The notes beneath the pieces were generated by a model. The model did no database searches. It was not told the DNA's origin and was given only the letters and a program-made list of their open reading frames with translations. From a virus: a stretch of DNA of 41,940 nt. Every line of letters starts with the position of its first letter. Within the stretch, counting starts at the first letter, position 1. The stretch covers positions 1-41,940 of the IMG/VR virus record IMGVR_UViG_3300007538_007902, one strand, 5' to 3'. The translations under genes and the position numbers were made by a program. This document shows positions 34,135 through 41,821 of this stretch, one piece after another.

Positions 34135-35351
34135 AGTAATTCACCTGTACGTGTAATTTTTACTTGTTTACCATCCGCCTCGAAAACCAAATTTTTCAAG
34201 TTAGTTTTACCGATGAACTTTAAATTATTACTTTCTTTAACCAAAAATTCTGAAGCTAACTCTTGCTCAACAGTCTCAGCAAATTCTTTGATAACTTTTT
34301 TTACCGAAACGTTTTTGATTTTATTTTCTATGAATTTTTTTACTTTTTTTTCTTGTTCTGCTTTAACTTCAGATTCATTAATTTGGTAGTACTTCGATAA
34401 AACTTTATCTATCTTAGACTCGGAATAAACAGATTCCTCTGTTTCCATTTCAGGTTCTAACTCAACTTCAGAGTCAATACCTAAATCTAAGTCATCTCCA
34501 CCTAATTCTACATCCAAATCAGTTTCATCATCAACACCATAGTCGATACTATCTTCATCCTCTTCAAAGTACGCTAAAATATCTTCTCTATCAGCCTCAT
34601 CCAAGTTGTTCAAATCAAGTGCAGATAATATAGAGTTGATAACGTATTTCATGTTGTCTGAGGTTAAACCCTCAGCTTGATCCATTTTTCTTAATTTTTG
34701 TCCCAACTTACCTGTTAACTTTTCGATGGTTTTGAAGTTCATTTCATCTTCTTCATCGTCAACAGAAATCTCTTCATCACCCATGTCGCCACCCAATTCA
34801 GCATCTATGTCAATATCACCTTCCGCTTCATCAGCAGCATCCATTTCAATATCCAAGTCATCACCCGATGGTGTGTCAACAGCATCTACTGATAAATCGG
34901 CATCTACAGATGGTGAGGGATCATCACTTGCTGGTGTGTCTTCAATCGCGGGAGTATCATCAACTTCAACTTCAGGAGTTTTCAGAACAAATTTCTTCTG
35001 TTCTCCAAACATGTTGATACCTTCTTGATTTTCGTGAATTCTGTTTAACTCACCAGCAACCAAATTGATTTTTTTCATTGCCTGTGAAAATGACTTATAA
35101 TACTTTCTATTTTTCATTGGTTCAATGTAATCTAATTCAGATTCATTGATTCCCTTTTTTACAATGTAACCTGATTTTTCTCTTACGATTGTATAGGTAT
35201 GTCCATCAGCCAAGACTCTTGAATACTCATTTGTTGATGATTCATTTATCTCGGACTTAGGTGTCTCACCATATCTTGCAATTTCCATAATTCTTGCAAG
35301 TTTGGACTGTCCTGTCAATTTTTCACTACCAATAGGTTTTAAATCTCCCAT
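34131..35351 (-). CDS. Acidic, probably virion-associated protein
   Basis: 406 residues. Residues 45-110 form an ordered domain (VLADGHTYTIVREKSGYIVK; YKSFSQAMKKINLVAGELNR). Residues of about 125-325 are extremely acidic and Ala/Ser/Gly/Thr-rich (VDADLSVDAVDTPSGDDLDI). The last 80 are basic and helical, ending in a small strand pair (VFEADGKQVKITRTGELL). The layout echoes the scaffold protein, with ordered ends around an acidic core. Function unknown. Confidence 0.6.
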   Translation of the reverse strand: MGDLKPIGSEKLTGQSKLARIMEIARYGETPKSEINESSTNEYSRVLADGHTYTIVREKSGYIVKKGINESELDYIEPMKNRKYYKSFSQAMKKINLVAGELNRIHENQEGINMFGEQKKFVLKTPEVEVDDTPAIEDTPASDDPSPSVDADLSVDAVDTPSGDDLDIEMDAADEAEGDIDIDAELGGDMGDEEISVDDEEDEMNFKTIEKLTGKLGQKLRKMDQAEGLTSDNMKYVINSILSALDLNNLDEADREDILAYFEEDEDSIDYGVDDETDLDVELGGDDLDLGIDSEVELEPEMETEESVYSESKIDKVLSKYYQINESEVKAEQEKKVKKFIENKIKNVSVKKVIKEFAETVEQELASEFLVKESNNLKFIGKTNLKNLVFEADGKQVKITRTGELL

Positions 35352-35364
35352 TTTTCTTTTTTTG

Positions 35365-35535
35365 TTAGTTGTTTAATCCATTGTAACCACCTAATGTGAT
35401 TGCATTACTTTGTGTGACAGTTTGAGTAGGATCTTCCCCTTCAGTCCAAGTTGGGTGTGGACTGTAAAATTCTGAAACAACACCTAAGGTGTCACCTGAA
35501 CCAGGTAAATAACCTACAACATTCTGATCTGCCAT
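35365..35535 (-). CDS. Small protein of unknown function (56 aa)
   Basis: Open frame from ATG (35533-35535) to TAA (35365-35367): begins MADQNVVGYLPGSGDTLGVV and ends ITLGGYNGLNN. It is 13 bases upstream of the 406-residue gene and 22 bases downstream of a TATTTAT element, so it appears to be the first gene of the long minus-strand unit. Composition (Gly, Thr, Asn) suits a small virion or assembly protein. Confidence 0.55.
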   Translation of the reverse strand: MADQNVVGYLPGSGDTLGVVSEFYSPHPTWTEGEDPTQTVTQSNAITLGGYNGLNN

Positions 35536-35545
35536 AACAATTTTT

Positions 35546-35557
35546 ATTAAATAAATA
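35546..35557 (-). promoter_or_regulatory. TATTTAT-type late promoter candidate
   Basis: The minus strand reads TATTTATTTAAT with its first T at 35557, 22 bases before the 56-residue gene. It would drive the unit leading through the unknown virion genes to terminase. Confidence 0.5.
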
Positions 35558-35600
35558 TACGGAAATATGTGTTTTGTATTTTTTTACACCCAAATGTATG

Positions 35601-36350
35601 TTATTCCACAAAATTTTGTTCCAAAGACAATCGTTTGTCTACTAACTCATTTGTAAAATCAAATAACTTTTGTATGTAACCGTTTCTTCTAAGAAATTTG
35701 AAGACTAAGTTTTCGTAAGAATATTCTCCTGTTGACTCCAAACCAATTGTTCTATATTTCTTTAATTTATCTTTGATTCCATCAATTATTTTTAACGCAT
35801 CATCCAATTCATCATCTTCAACTTCATCGATGGTTGCATCTATCAAATCCATCCAAGTGTTAACTTTGGATTTCAATTTTTCTTTATCAATTGTCACTTC
35901 ATCTTGAGATGGGGTTGCAATCCATTCATCAAATAAAACCGAATAAACTCCAGTCGAAAAATGAGACTCCGACGTATCTTGAACATACATCTCAACATCG
36001 AACCCTTTTACCTTGATATTGTGGGTGGAATTAAATAAAGTTTTTTTCAATTTGAAAAGTTCAATTAATAAATCTTTTTTTTCTCCTGATTCCTTAAAGT
36101 CATAAAGAATATGTAAATCGATGTCGGAAAACTCACTCCAATTATAATTTGCAAGAGAACCTGTCATGTGTACGTCTTGAACAAATATTTCTACACCCAA
36201 AAAATTTACAAATTCATTTGCAATTTCCAAAAGTTTTTCCCTTACCGAAGGTATCATTTTACTTTCGGATGAATCAGGATTTTCCCAAATCTGTGAGTTT
36301 AGTGAATCTTGAACAAAAAAGCTAGAAATTATTTTATCGAATTCTGTCAT
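35601..36350 (-). CDS. Pol beta-superfamily nucleotidyltransferase
   Basis: 249 residues. HMTGSLANYNWSEFSDIDLH (residues 61-80) contains the GS motif (G64, S65) and the two metal-binding aspartates (D76, D78) of the minimal nucleotidyltransferase fold; a third acidic residue may be D120 or E121 in the KGFDVEMYV region. The remainder is helical. These enzymes transfer a nucleoside monophosphate to protein, RNA or small molecules; the target here is unknown. I see no partner antitoxin-like gene beside it. Downstream of a TATTTAT element 13 bases before the start. Confidence 0.75.
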   Translation of the reverse strand: MTEFDKIISSFFVQDSLNSQIWENPDSSESKMIPSVREKLLEIANEFVNFLGVEIFVQDVHMTGSLANYNWSEFSDIDLHILYDFKESGEKKDLLIELFKLKKTLFNSTHNIKVKGFDVEMYVQDTSESHFSTGVYSVLFDEWIATPSQDEVTIDKEKLKSKVNTWMDLIDATIDEVEDDELDDALKIIDGIKDKLKKYRTIGLESTGEYSYENLVFKFLRRNGYIQKLFDFTNELVDKRLSLEQNFVE

Positions 36351-36351
36351 A

Positions 36352-36363
36352 CCATAATAAATA
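36352..36363 (-). promoter_or_regulatory. TATTTAT element at short spacing
   Basis: The minus strand reads TATTTATTATGG with its first T at 36363, 13 bases before the nucleotidyltransferase ATG. If it is a -10 element the message would have almost no leader. Confidence 0.4.
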
Positions 36364-36368
36364 GTATG

Positions 36369-36617
36369 TTACTTTTCTATTTTTTTATATTTGTATTTTT
36401 TTGATATTTCAACATTAAAAAATTTTCCTTGTGACTCTGCCATTCTAAATTTTGTATAAGTTTGGTGTGGAACATTTTCATATTCATATTCAGCACCATT
36501 GTTGAATGTGGCAATCAAAGACTTGTTTGAGGTATCATAAACGGTTTTTTTCAAATTCGAAGATTCAATTTCGTTTATAATCTTTGTTCCTTCTATTTTT
36601 TCATTAACTACTCCCAT
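36369..36617 (-). CDS. KTSC-domain protein
   Basis: 82 residues. LIATFNNGAEYEYENVPHQT and the following YTKFRMAESQGKFFN match the KTSC fold (xLxxxFxxGxxYxYxxVPxxxYxxFxxAxSxGxyFN), a small domain often found alone or fused to lysyl-tRNA synthetase-like and phage proteins. Biochemical role not known. It lies 5 bases after the next gene upstream. Confidence 0.8.
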   Translation of the reverse strand: MGVVNEKIEGTKIINEIESSNLKKTVYDTSNKSLIATFNNGAEYEYENVPHQTYTKFRMAESQGKFFNVEISKKYKYKKIEK

Positions 36618-36622
36618 GGTTT

Positions 36623-36934
36623 TTAATCTTGTAAAGGTGTTTCCAAATCTATATTACGAAAAAAAGAGACTAAGTAATCACTATATTCTTTTTCTTCTTT
36701 GGGGTTTTCGATTAATCCATACTTCCTTAACACACCATTAAGTTCAATCGTGCGGTTGATAATCCTATCTCTTGTAACATACATCTCACGAGTCAAACCT
36801 TCCCCTTTTTCTAATTGATAATTTTTTACATTATTTTCTTGGAACAAATTTCTTAGATGATAATATAAATTCAAAATCTCATCCAACTTTTTTTGTCCTA
36901 CTGTATTTAAAAATTTTTCCCAAGGTTTTTCCAT
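36623..36934 (-). CDS. Small helical protein of unknown function
   Basis: 103 residues from the ATG at 36934 (MEKPWEKFLNTVGQKKLDEI). An upstream in-frame ATG at 36952 would start inside the promoter-like element and the terminator, so I prefer 36934. All helical, with an RDRIINRTIELNGVLRKYGL segment. No motif recognised. Confidence 0.55.
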   Translation of the reverse strand: MEKPWEKFLNTVGQKKLDEILNLYYHLRNLFQENNVKNYQLEKGEGLTREMYVTRDRIINRTIELNGVLRKYGLIENPKEEKEYSDYLVSFFRNIDLETPLQD

Positions 36935-36946
36935 AATATATAAATA
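36935..36946 (-). promoter_or_regulatory. TATTTAT element abutting start codon
   Basis: The minus strand reads TATTTATATATT directly before the ATG at 36934, first T 12 bases upstream, and just downstream of the Hsp20 terminator. Predicts a leaderless transcript if it is a promoter. Confidence 0.4.
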
Positions 36947-36951
36947 CAACA

Positions 36952-36974
36952 AACCCCCACTTGTGGTGGGGGTT
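36952..36974 (-). terminator. Hairpin terminator after Hsp20
   Basis: Perfect nine-base GC-rich stem AACCCCCAC / GTGGGGGTT with a 5-base loop, starting 4 bases after the Hsp20 stop. No long T-run follows on the minus strand (TGTTGTATTT), so strength is uncertain. Confidence 0.7.
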
Positions 36975-36978
36975 ATTG

Positions 36979-37344
36979 TCAGAGGACTTCAATTATGTTT
37001 TTTTCTTTTTCTTTTTTCTTAAATGGGAGATTAATCTTAAGAATACCATCCTCGACAGTTGCTTTAATTTTTGACGCTTCAACACCTTCGGGTACTGAAA
37101 AACTTTTGTCGACATCGTATGAATGAAAATCAGATTCGTACTTGCATTTAATTTTTAGATTTTCACCTTCTACGGTTACTTTGACATTTTCTTTTGATGA
37201 ACCAGGAACCAACATTTCGAAATGGTAACCTGTTTCGTTTTTTATTGAGTGGTAATTTCCACCCGTTGTATATGTTACGGTTGGAACGTCCCATGAATTA
37301 AAGAAATGATCTAATAAAGAATTTCTACGTGTGGTTAAAAACAT
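36979..37344 (-). CDS. Small heat-shock protein, Hsp20 family
   Basis: 121 residues. After a short N-arm (SLLDHFFNSWD) comes an alpha-crystallin domain: NETGYHFEMLVPGSSKENVK, then KYESDFHSYDVDKSFSVPEG, and the signature ATVEDGILKINLPF near residue 97. It ends IIEVL, which carries the I-x-V/I-type tail that docks between dimers. An ATP-independent holdase that keeps unfolding proteins soluble. Hsp20 genes also occur in T4-like cyanophages. Divergent from the ClpC-like gene, with a shared 174-base control region. Confidence 0.88.
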   Translation of the reverse strand: MFLTTRRNSLLDHFFNSWDVPTVTYTTGGNYHSIKNETGYHFEMLVPGSSKENVKVTVEGENLKIKCKYESDFHSYDVDKSFSVPEGVEASKIKATVEDGILKINLPFKKKEKEKNIIEVL

Positions 37345-37420
37345 GATTTAATTTTTTTTTGTGTTTATTTTCCCATATATTTGTAAAAAATGTGCCAACA
37401 CAAAAACAAGAGTAATAACC

Positions 37421-37433
37421 TGACAATTTGTCA
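37421..37433. promoter_or_regulatory. Inverted repeat between hsp20 and clp genes
   Basis: TGACAATTTGTCA is a perfect inverted repeat (6-base arms around one T). Two further TGACA copies in the same orientation lie at 37452 and 37460. Position in the divergent promoter region makes a repressor or activator site plausible; the binding protein is unknown. Confidence 0.4.
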
Positions 37434-37469
37434 TATCAGAAAAAAATTGTATGACACAATGACAAAATG

Positions 37470-37499
37470 TTGTTTGTATCATAATTTTTGTTACTTTTG
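37470..37499 (+). promoter_or_regulatory. Bacteroidota-type promoter for clp gene
   Basis: TACTTTTG (37492-37499) fits the Bacteroidota -7 box TAnnTTTG. TTGTTTG at 37470-37476 gives a -33-like TTG 19 bases upstream. The start codon follows at 37519. This suggests transcription by the host's main sigma factor, unlike the TATTTAT genes. Confidence 0.5.
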
Positions 37500-37518
37500 T
37501 AAAACAAATTAGAACACT

Positions 37519-39540
37519 ATGATTGAATCTGCAGATAATAACGAAAAATCTCCACGTAAGAGTCGTCCTGAAACAATTAACTCTTCAACTCCTGTTTTAG
37601 ATAACTTTTCTCGTGACTTGATTAAGTTGGCGGAACAAGGAAAGTTGGATCCCGTAATCGGACGAGAACAAGAAATCAACCGAATCGCACAAATCCTTTC
37701 TCGTCGTAAAAAAAATAATCCTATTATCATAGGTGAACCTGGATCAGGTAAAACCGCAATTATCGAAGGATTGGCTATGAAAATTTTTCAGGGAGACTGT
37801 CCACAAAATCTTGCAGATAAACGCATTGTATCATTGGACATGACTTCTATTGTTGCAGGTACCAAGTATCGTGGACAATTTGAAGAACGACTCAAGGTGA
37901 TTTTGGATGAACTTCACGAAAATCGAGACATTATTGTTTTCATCGATGAGATTCACACTATCATCGGCGCAGGAAATTCCTCAGGAGCTCTTGACGCTTC
38001 CAATATTTTTAAACCCGCATTGGCTCGTGGTGAACTGCAATGTGTTGGCGCTACAACATTGGATGAGTATCGTGAACATATCGAAAAAGACGGAGCTCTC
38101 GAACGTCGATTCCAAAAAGTTTTTGTCGATCAAACTACTCCTGAGGAAACCCTTCTTATTTTGACACAAATCAAAGACAAATATGAATCTCACCACAAAG
38201 TGAAGTATTCAGATGAGTCTTTGAAGCTTTGTGTGACATTAGCGGACAGATACATCACCGATCGCGGATTCCCTGACAAAGCCATTGACATCTTGGATGA
38301 AGTAGGTGCTCGAAGTCAAGTTAATATAAAACTCCCTGAGATAATTGAGAAATTGAAACAAGATGCTCTGAGTATCAAAGAAGAGAAACTTTTGGTGGTT
38401 AAACGTCAAAAGTATGAAGAAGCGGCACAACTACGTGATAAGGAAAAGAAAATTCTAAAACGTCTTGAAGAAGAAAAAAAGAAGTTCGAGGAGGATAGTA
38501 ACATTAATCGAAGTGTTGTGACTGAAGAACAAGTATACGAAGTTGTTTCTTCTATGACTAAAATTCCTTTGACAAAACTTACCGTTGATGAGAGTGAGGC
38601 GTTGTTGAACTTGGAACAAAACCTAAACAAAAAAGTAATTGGGCAATCCGAGGCTGTTTCGAAAATTTCCAAGTCTATTCGACGTAACCGAGTTGGCATC
38701 AAAGACCCAAATCGTCCCATCGGTTCTTTTGTGTTCTTGGGTTCTACAGGTGTGGGTAAGACTCATTTGGCTAAACAACTTGCAAAAGAAATATTCGGAG
38801 ATGAAAATTCACTTATCCGTGTAGACATGTCTGAATACCAAGAAAAACATTCTATGAGTCGTTTGATTGGTTCTCCTCCAGGGTACATTGGACATGGTGA
38901 AGGAGGACAACTTACTGAAGCAGTAAAAAATAAACCTTATTCAGTTGTACTCTTTGATGAAATCGAGAAAGCCAACCGAGACATTTTCTCACTTCTACTT
39001 CAAGTATTGGATGATGGACACCTTACCGACAGTATGGGTAGAAAAATCAACTTCAAGAATACTTTGGTTATTATGACTTCAAACATTGGTGTTAAAAAAC
39101 TACAAGACTTTGGTACAGGAGTTGGTTTTGATACCGTCGCTAAAGAAAACGATAAGGATGAAACAAAGAATCGGATGCTCCAAAAAGAACTCAAAAATTA
39201 TTTCACTCCTGAATTCTTGAATCGTATCGATGATGTTGTTGTGTTCAACTCCCTGAAAGAAAACGAAATTCAACAGATTGTTGAAATCGAGGTATCTAAA
39301 TTGGTTGAACGATTGGATTCTATGAAATTCAAAATCACAGTTACCGATTCAGTGAAGAATATGATTGCTAAGGAAGGTTTTGATGATAAATTCGGTGCAC
39401 GTCCAATCAAAAGAGCTATTCAAGAAAAAATCGAAGATTACATTTCAGAAGAAGTTTTACGAAAAAATATACTACCTGAAACTGATTATGTTTTGGATTT
39501 AGTTGATGAAACTGTGAAATTAATCAAGGGGGATGAATAA
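37519..39540 (+). CDS. ClpC-like AAA+ unfoldase lacking the N-domain
   Basis: 673 residues with two AAA+ modules. D1: Walker A GEPGSGKT (72-79) and [11 protein letters not shown]2: Walker A GSTGVGKT (408-415) and [10 protein letters not shown]. Between them [18 protein letters not shown] is a UVR motif, a feature of ClpC. V535-G536-F537 in [10 protein letters not shown] is the ClpP-docking loop, so it should feed the host ClpP protease. The usual N-terminal adaptor domain (about 150 residues) is missing. Arginine is mainly CGT/CGA here (all of the first ten), while neighbours favour AGA, pointing to recent gain from a host. Confidence 0.92.
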   Translation: MIESADNNEKSPRKSRPETINSSTPVLDNFSRDLIKLAEQGKLDPVIGREQEINRIAQILSRRKKNNPIIIGEPGSGKTAIIEGLAMKIFQGDCPQNLADKRIVSLDMTSIVAGTKYRGQFEERLKVILDELHENRDIIVFIDEIHTIIGAGNSSGALDASNIFKPALARGELQCVGATTLDEYREHIEKDGALERRFQKVFVDQTTPEETLLILTQIKDKYESHHKVKYSDESLKLCVTLADRYITDRGFPDKAIDILDEVGARSQVNIKLPEIIEKLKQDALSIKEEKLLVVKRQKYEEAAQLRDKEKKILKRLEEEKKKFEEDSNINRSVVTEEQVYEVVSSMTKIPLTKLTVDESEALLNLEQNLNKKVIGQSEAVSKISKSIRRNRVGIKDPNRPIGSFVFLGSTGVGKTHLAKQLAKEIFGDENSLIRVDMSEYQEKHSMSRLIGSPPGYIGHGEGGQLTEAVKNKPYSVVLFDEIEKANRDIFSLLLQVLDDGHLTDSMGRKINFKNTLVIMTSNIGVKKLQDFGTGVGFDTVAKENDKDETKNRMLQKELKNYFTPEFLNRIDDVVVFNSLKENEIQQIVEIEVSKLVERLDSMKFKITVTDSVKNMIAKEGFDDKFGARPIKRAIQEKIEDYISEEVLRKNILPETDYVLDLVDETVKLIKGDE

Positions 39541-39551
39541 TCCCCTTTTTT
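39526..39551 (+). terminator. Rho-independent terminator overlapping clp stop
   Basis: GGGGAT (39529-39534) pairs with ATCCCC (39540-39545) around a 5-base loop that includes the TAA stop, followed by TTTTTT. AAG before and TTT after extend the stem. Confidence 0.8.
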
Positions 39552-39559
39552 ATTTGAAT

Positions 39560-39588
39560 TATTTATTGTAACTTTGTTGTTCATTTAT
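39560..39588 (+). promoter_or_regulatory. Possible promoter region of M20 peptidase gene
   Basis: Contains TATTTAT (39560, 34 bases before the ATG), TAACTTTG (39569-39576, matches the Bacteroidota -7 box but lacks a -33 box at the right distance), and CATTTAT (39582, 12 bases before the ATG). Which of these works cannot be told from sequence. Confidence 0.3.
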
Positions 39589-39593
39589 AGATT

Positions 39594-40646
39594 ATGGAAA
39601 CCAATCAACTCAACCGACTCAAAAATCTTCTATCCGTACCTAGCAAGACATACGAAGAAGAAAAAATGGTTGAACATATTTGTGATGTTTTAGAAACTTT
39701 CGAAGACATTTCATATTATCGGGATTCTGTCAATAATATCTACGTCACCAAAGGAAAGGTTAACGAAGGTGAGTATTACCCATTATTTTTATCACACACA
39801 GACACCGTCCATCAAATGGTTGATGAAATTGTTGTTAAGGAGGAACACTTAAAGAAACCAATAACATTTGGAAAAACTTTTGATGATTTTTCTTACCGTT
39901 CTTTGAAAGGGTATACTGTCGATGGTAAGGAAACAGGTATTGGTGGAGACGACAAATCTGGTATTTTTATATGTTTAGAATTACTCAGAATTTTACCTAC
40001 AGTAAAGTTGGCATTTTTTGTTTCAGAAGAGACGGGATGTCACGGTTCTTCACGTTGTGATATGGATTTTTTGTCTGATGTAGGGTATGCGGTACAATTC
40101 GATGCGCCTGGTGATCACCTAATTACCGAGGTTTGCTCGGGTGTTCGTTTGTATGAACAAAATGGTGATTTTATTCAACAAGTAAGAGAGATTTATAAAT
40201 CGGTATATGGTTTTTCACCTATGGAACAATCTCACCCATATACTGACGTATCTCAGTTAAAAAAGAAAGGTGATTTCACATGTATTAACTTTTCCTGTGG
40301 TTACTATAATATGCACTCAACAAAAGAATTCGTTGTCTTACAAGATATTCTGTCCGCAATTAAACTAGGTGAAAAAGTATATACCGTTTTTGGTTTACAA
40401 AAAATTGGATACAATGAATCATCATCTAAAGATTATTCTCAATTTTTCAATTTACCACCTTGGGATCTCAGTGATGATGAACCTCAGACTAACTCTTATA
40501 AATTGTCGGATGATAGTGATGTCTCGATTATAGAAGACGAATTTGGTATCACGATTAAGGATGATTACACCGAAGAAAATGTGATATTGACGTATGATGA
40601 TGCGAGAAATCTTTATGAAATTCTAAAAACATATTATGAAGACTGA
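39594..40646 (+). CDS. M20-family metallopeptidase-like protein
   Basis: 350 residues. All metal and catalytic positions of the M20/PepT group are visible: H68 and D70 in SHTDTVH, D119/D120 in GIGGDDKSGI, E145-E146 in SEETGCHG, D170 in FDAPGD, and H241 in NMHSTKE. The space between the last two is too short for the usual dimerisation (lid) domain, so it is probably a compact single-domain enzyme with a C-terminal 80-residue acidic extension. It would hydrolyse small peptides or amide bonds in the cytoplasm. Its end overlaps the convergent gene by 13 bases. Confidence 0.85.
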   Translation: METNQLNRLKNLLSVPSKTYEEEKMVEHICDVLETFEDISYYRDSVNNIYVTKGKVNEGEYYPLFLSHTDTVHQMVDEIVVKEEHLKKPITFGKTFDDFSYRSLKGYTVDGKETGIGGDDKSGIFICLELLRILPTVKLAFFVSEETGCHGSSRCDMDFLSDVGYAVQFDAPGDHLITEVCSGVRLYEQNGDFIQQVREIYKSVYGFSPMEQSHPYTDVSQLKKKGDFTCINFSCGYYNMHSTKEFVVLQDILSAIKLGEKVYTVFGLQKIGYNESSSKDYSQFFNLPPWDLSDDEPQTNSYKLSDDSDVSIIEDEFGITIKDDYTEENVILTYDDARNLYEILKTYYED

Positions 40647-41746
40647 TCGAACAAATCATAATTAAATAATTCTTTATATAGAGCTTCCCAATTTTTTCGT
40701 AACGTCGCCCCACTCCACCATCTGGACCTGCTGTCTTCAGGTTTTCCTTTTATAAACCGATATGTTATTACTCCCGATTCGATATCATAATGTTCAAAGT
40801 AGTATGAACCAACAGGTGTATAAATTTGTTCTTTCCAACCTCCAAGTTTTTCAATTACACGTTTAACTTCTTCAAATCTTTCCAGATCTTTAGAATCAAC
40901 ATCTTCAAGTGTATCTTGTAATTTCCTGAAAAAAAATCTCATCAAATTTGAATACTCATGCTCAAACGCATCATTATTCCAGTAACTGTATATATCTTCA
41001 TGTGGGTATTCCGCCAAACCAGAATTTATTTTTTTCTTTTCTAAATATTTTTGTATCAGTGTGTCGTAATTTTCGTTTCCATCTCCAACAATTGAATACA
41101 TTATCAAAAGATTTTCAGCTGGCGTTTCCCATGTGTATATACCTCTAACTGGTTCAATACCTGCCTTAGATATTCTTTCCTTAATTTGGTTTTCGACATA
41201 GTCATCAAAACCCTCTGTGTGTCCTGCTTTCACCGCATAATCATAAGCCTCCAACCATTCCTCATGAATTCCCAATGTGTAAATAAAATTTTGTAACTCG
41301 ATTATATTGTCCTCACTAATATGGTTTTCCTGGTCGAACCATTGATAAACTTTTGGAATTTTTGAACCTAATATGTTTTTCATTTTTTCTCTATCTTTTC
41401 TCGATAGATTACTGGTATAGAAAGTTTCATTAGGAAATTCATCATCTCTACTATCTTCACCATAATAACTACCAGTGTCTTGGTAAGCCCAATCCCAAGC
41501 TGATAATTCATCCTCACTAAATTCTTCAGGGAAGAAAAAAGACAACACTTCTGACAGTCCGTCGAAATAAAAAACAAATTTTCCCTCAGAAAAATCCATA
41601 TAAGGTGAATCAATTAGTATTTCTTCTTCATGAATACCATTTATCACATCCCATAATATGTCTAAATTAGAAGGATTAGATTCGGAATCATCTTCCTTGA
41701 TTAATCTTCGTATTCTTTCTACATCTGAGATTTTTTTCATCATCAT
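40634..41746 (-). CDS. Protein of unknown function (370 aa)
   Basis: Acidic and aromatic-rich, with three possible ATGs at the start (41746, 41743, 41740). N-terminus KKISDVERIRRLIKEDDSES resembles the start of other proteins of large phages. The C-terminal region (GSYYFEHYDIESGVITYRFI; WWSGATLRKNWEALYKELFN) looks like an ordered domain. I do not recognise a family. TATTTATTACT lies directly before the first ATG. Confidence 0.6.
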   Translation of the reverse strand: MMMKKISDVERIRRLIKEDDSESNPSNLDILWDVINGIHEEEILIDSPYMDFSEGKFVFYFDGLSEVLSFFFPEEFSEDELSAWDWAYQDTGSYYGEDSRDDEFPNETFYTSNLSRKDREKMKNILGSKIPKVYQWFDQENHISEDNIIELQNFIYTLGIHEEWLEAYDYAVKAGHTEGFDDYVENQIKERISKAGIEPVRGIYTWETPAENLLIMYSIVGDGNENYDTLIQKYLEKKKINSGLAEYPHEDIYSYWNNDAFEHEYSNLMRFFFRKLQDTLEDVDSKDLERFEEVKRVIEKLGGWKEQIYTPVGSYYFEHYDIESGVITYRFIKGKPEDSRSRWWSGATLRKNWEALYKELFNYDLFDQSS

Positions 41747-41757
41747 AGTAATAAATA
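41747..41757 (-). promoter_or_regulatory. TATTTAT element abutting start codon
   Basis: The minus strand reads TATTTATTACT immediately before the ATG at 41746 (first T 11 bases upstream, or 17 bases from the third ATG at 41740). Confidence 0.4.
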
Positions 41758-41765
41758 CTTTATGG

Positions 41766-41797
41766 TTTGGATAATTATAAAATCTGCATTATATTTG
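41766..41797 (+). promoter_or_regulatory. Near-perfect Bacteroidota promoter for lipoprotein gene
   Basis: TTTG (41766-41769), 20-base spacer, TATATTTG (41790-41797) match the TTTG-N19/20-TAnnTTTG consensus fully. The ATG follows 24 bases later, leaving an ordinary short leader. Confidence 0.7.
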
Positions 41798-41821
41798 CAT
41801 AACAATAAAAACATAAACATC

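Noticed and set aside
36935-36952. Upstream ATG for the small helical gene at 36952
   Set aside because: The added six residues (MLYLYI) are the translation of the TATTTATATATT element and overlap the terminator; the ATG at 36934 is preferred.
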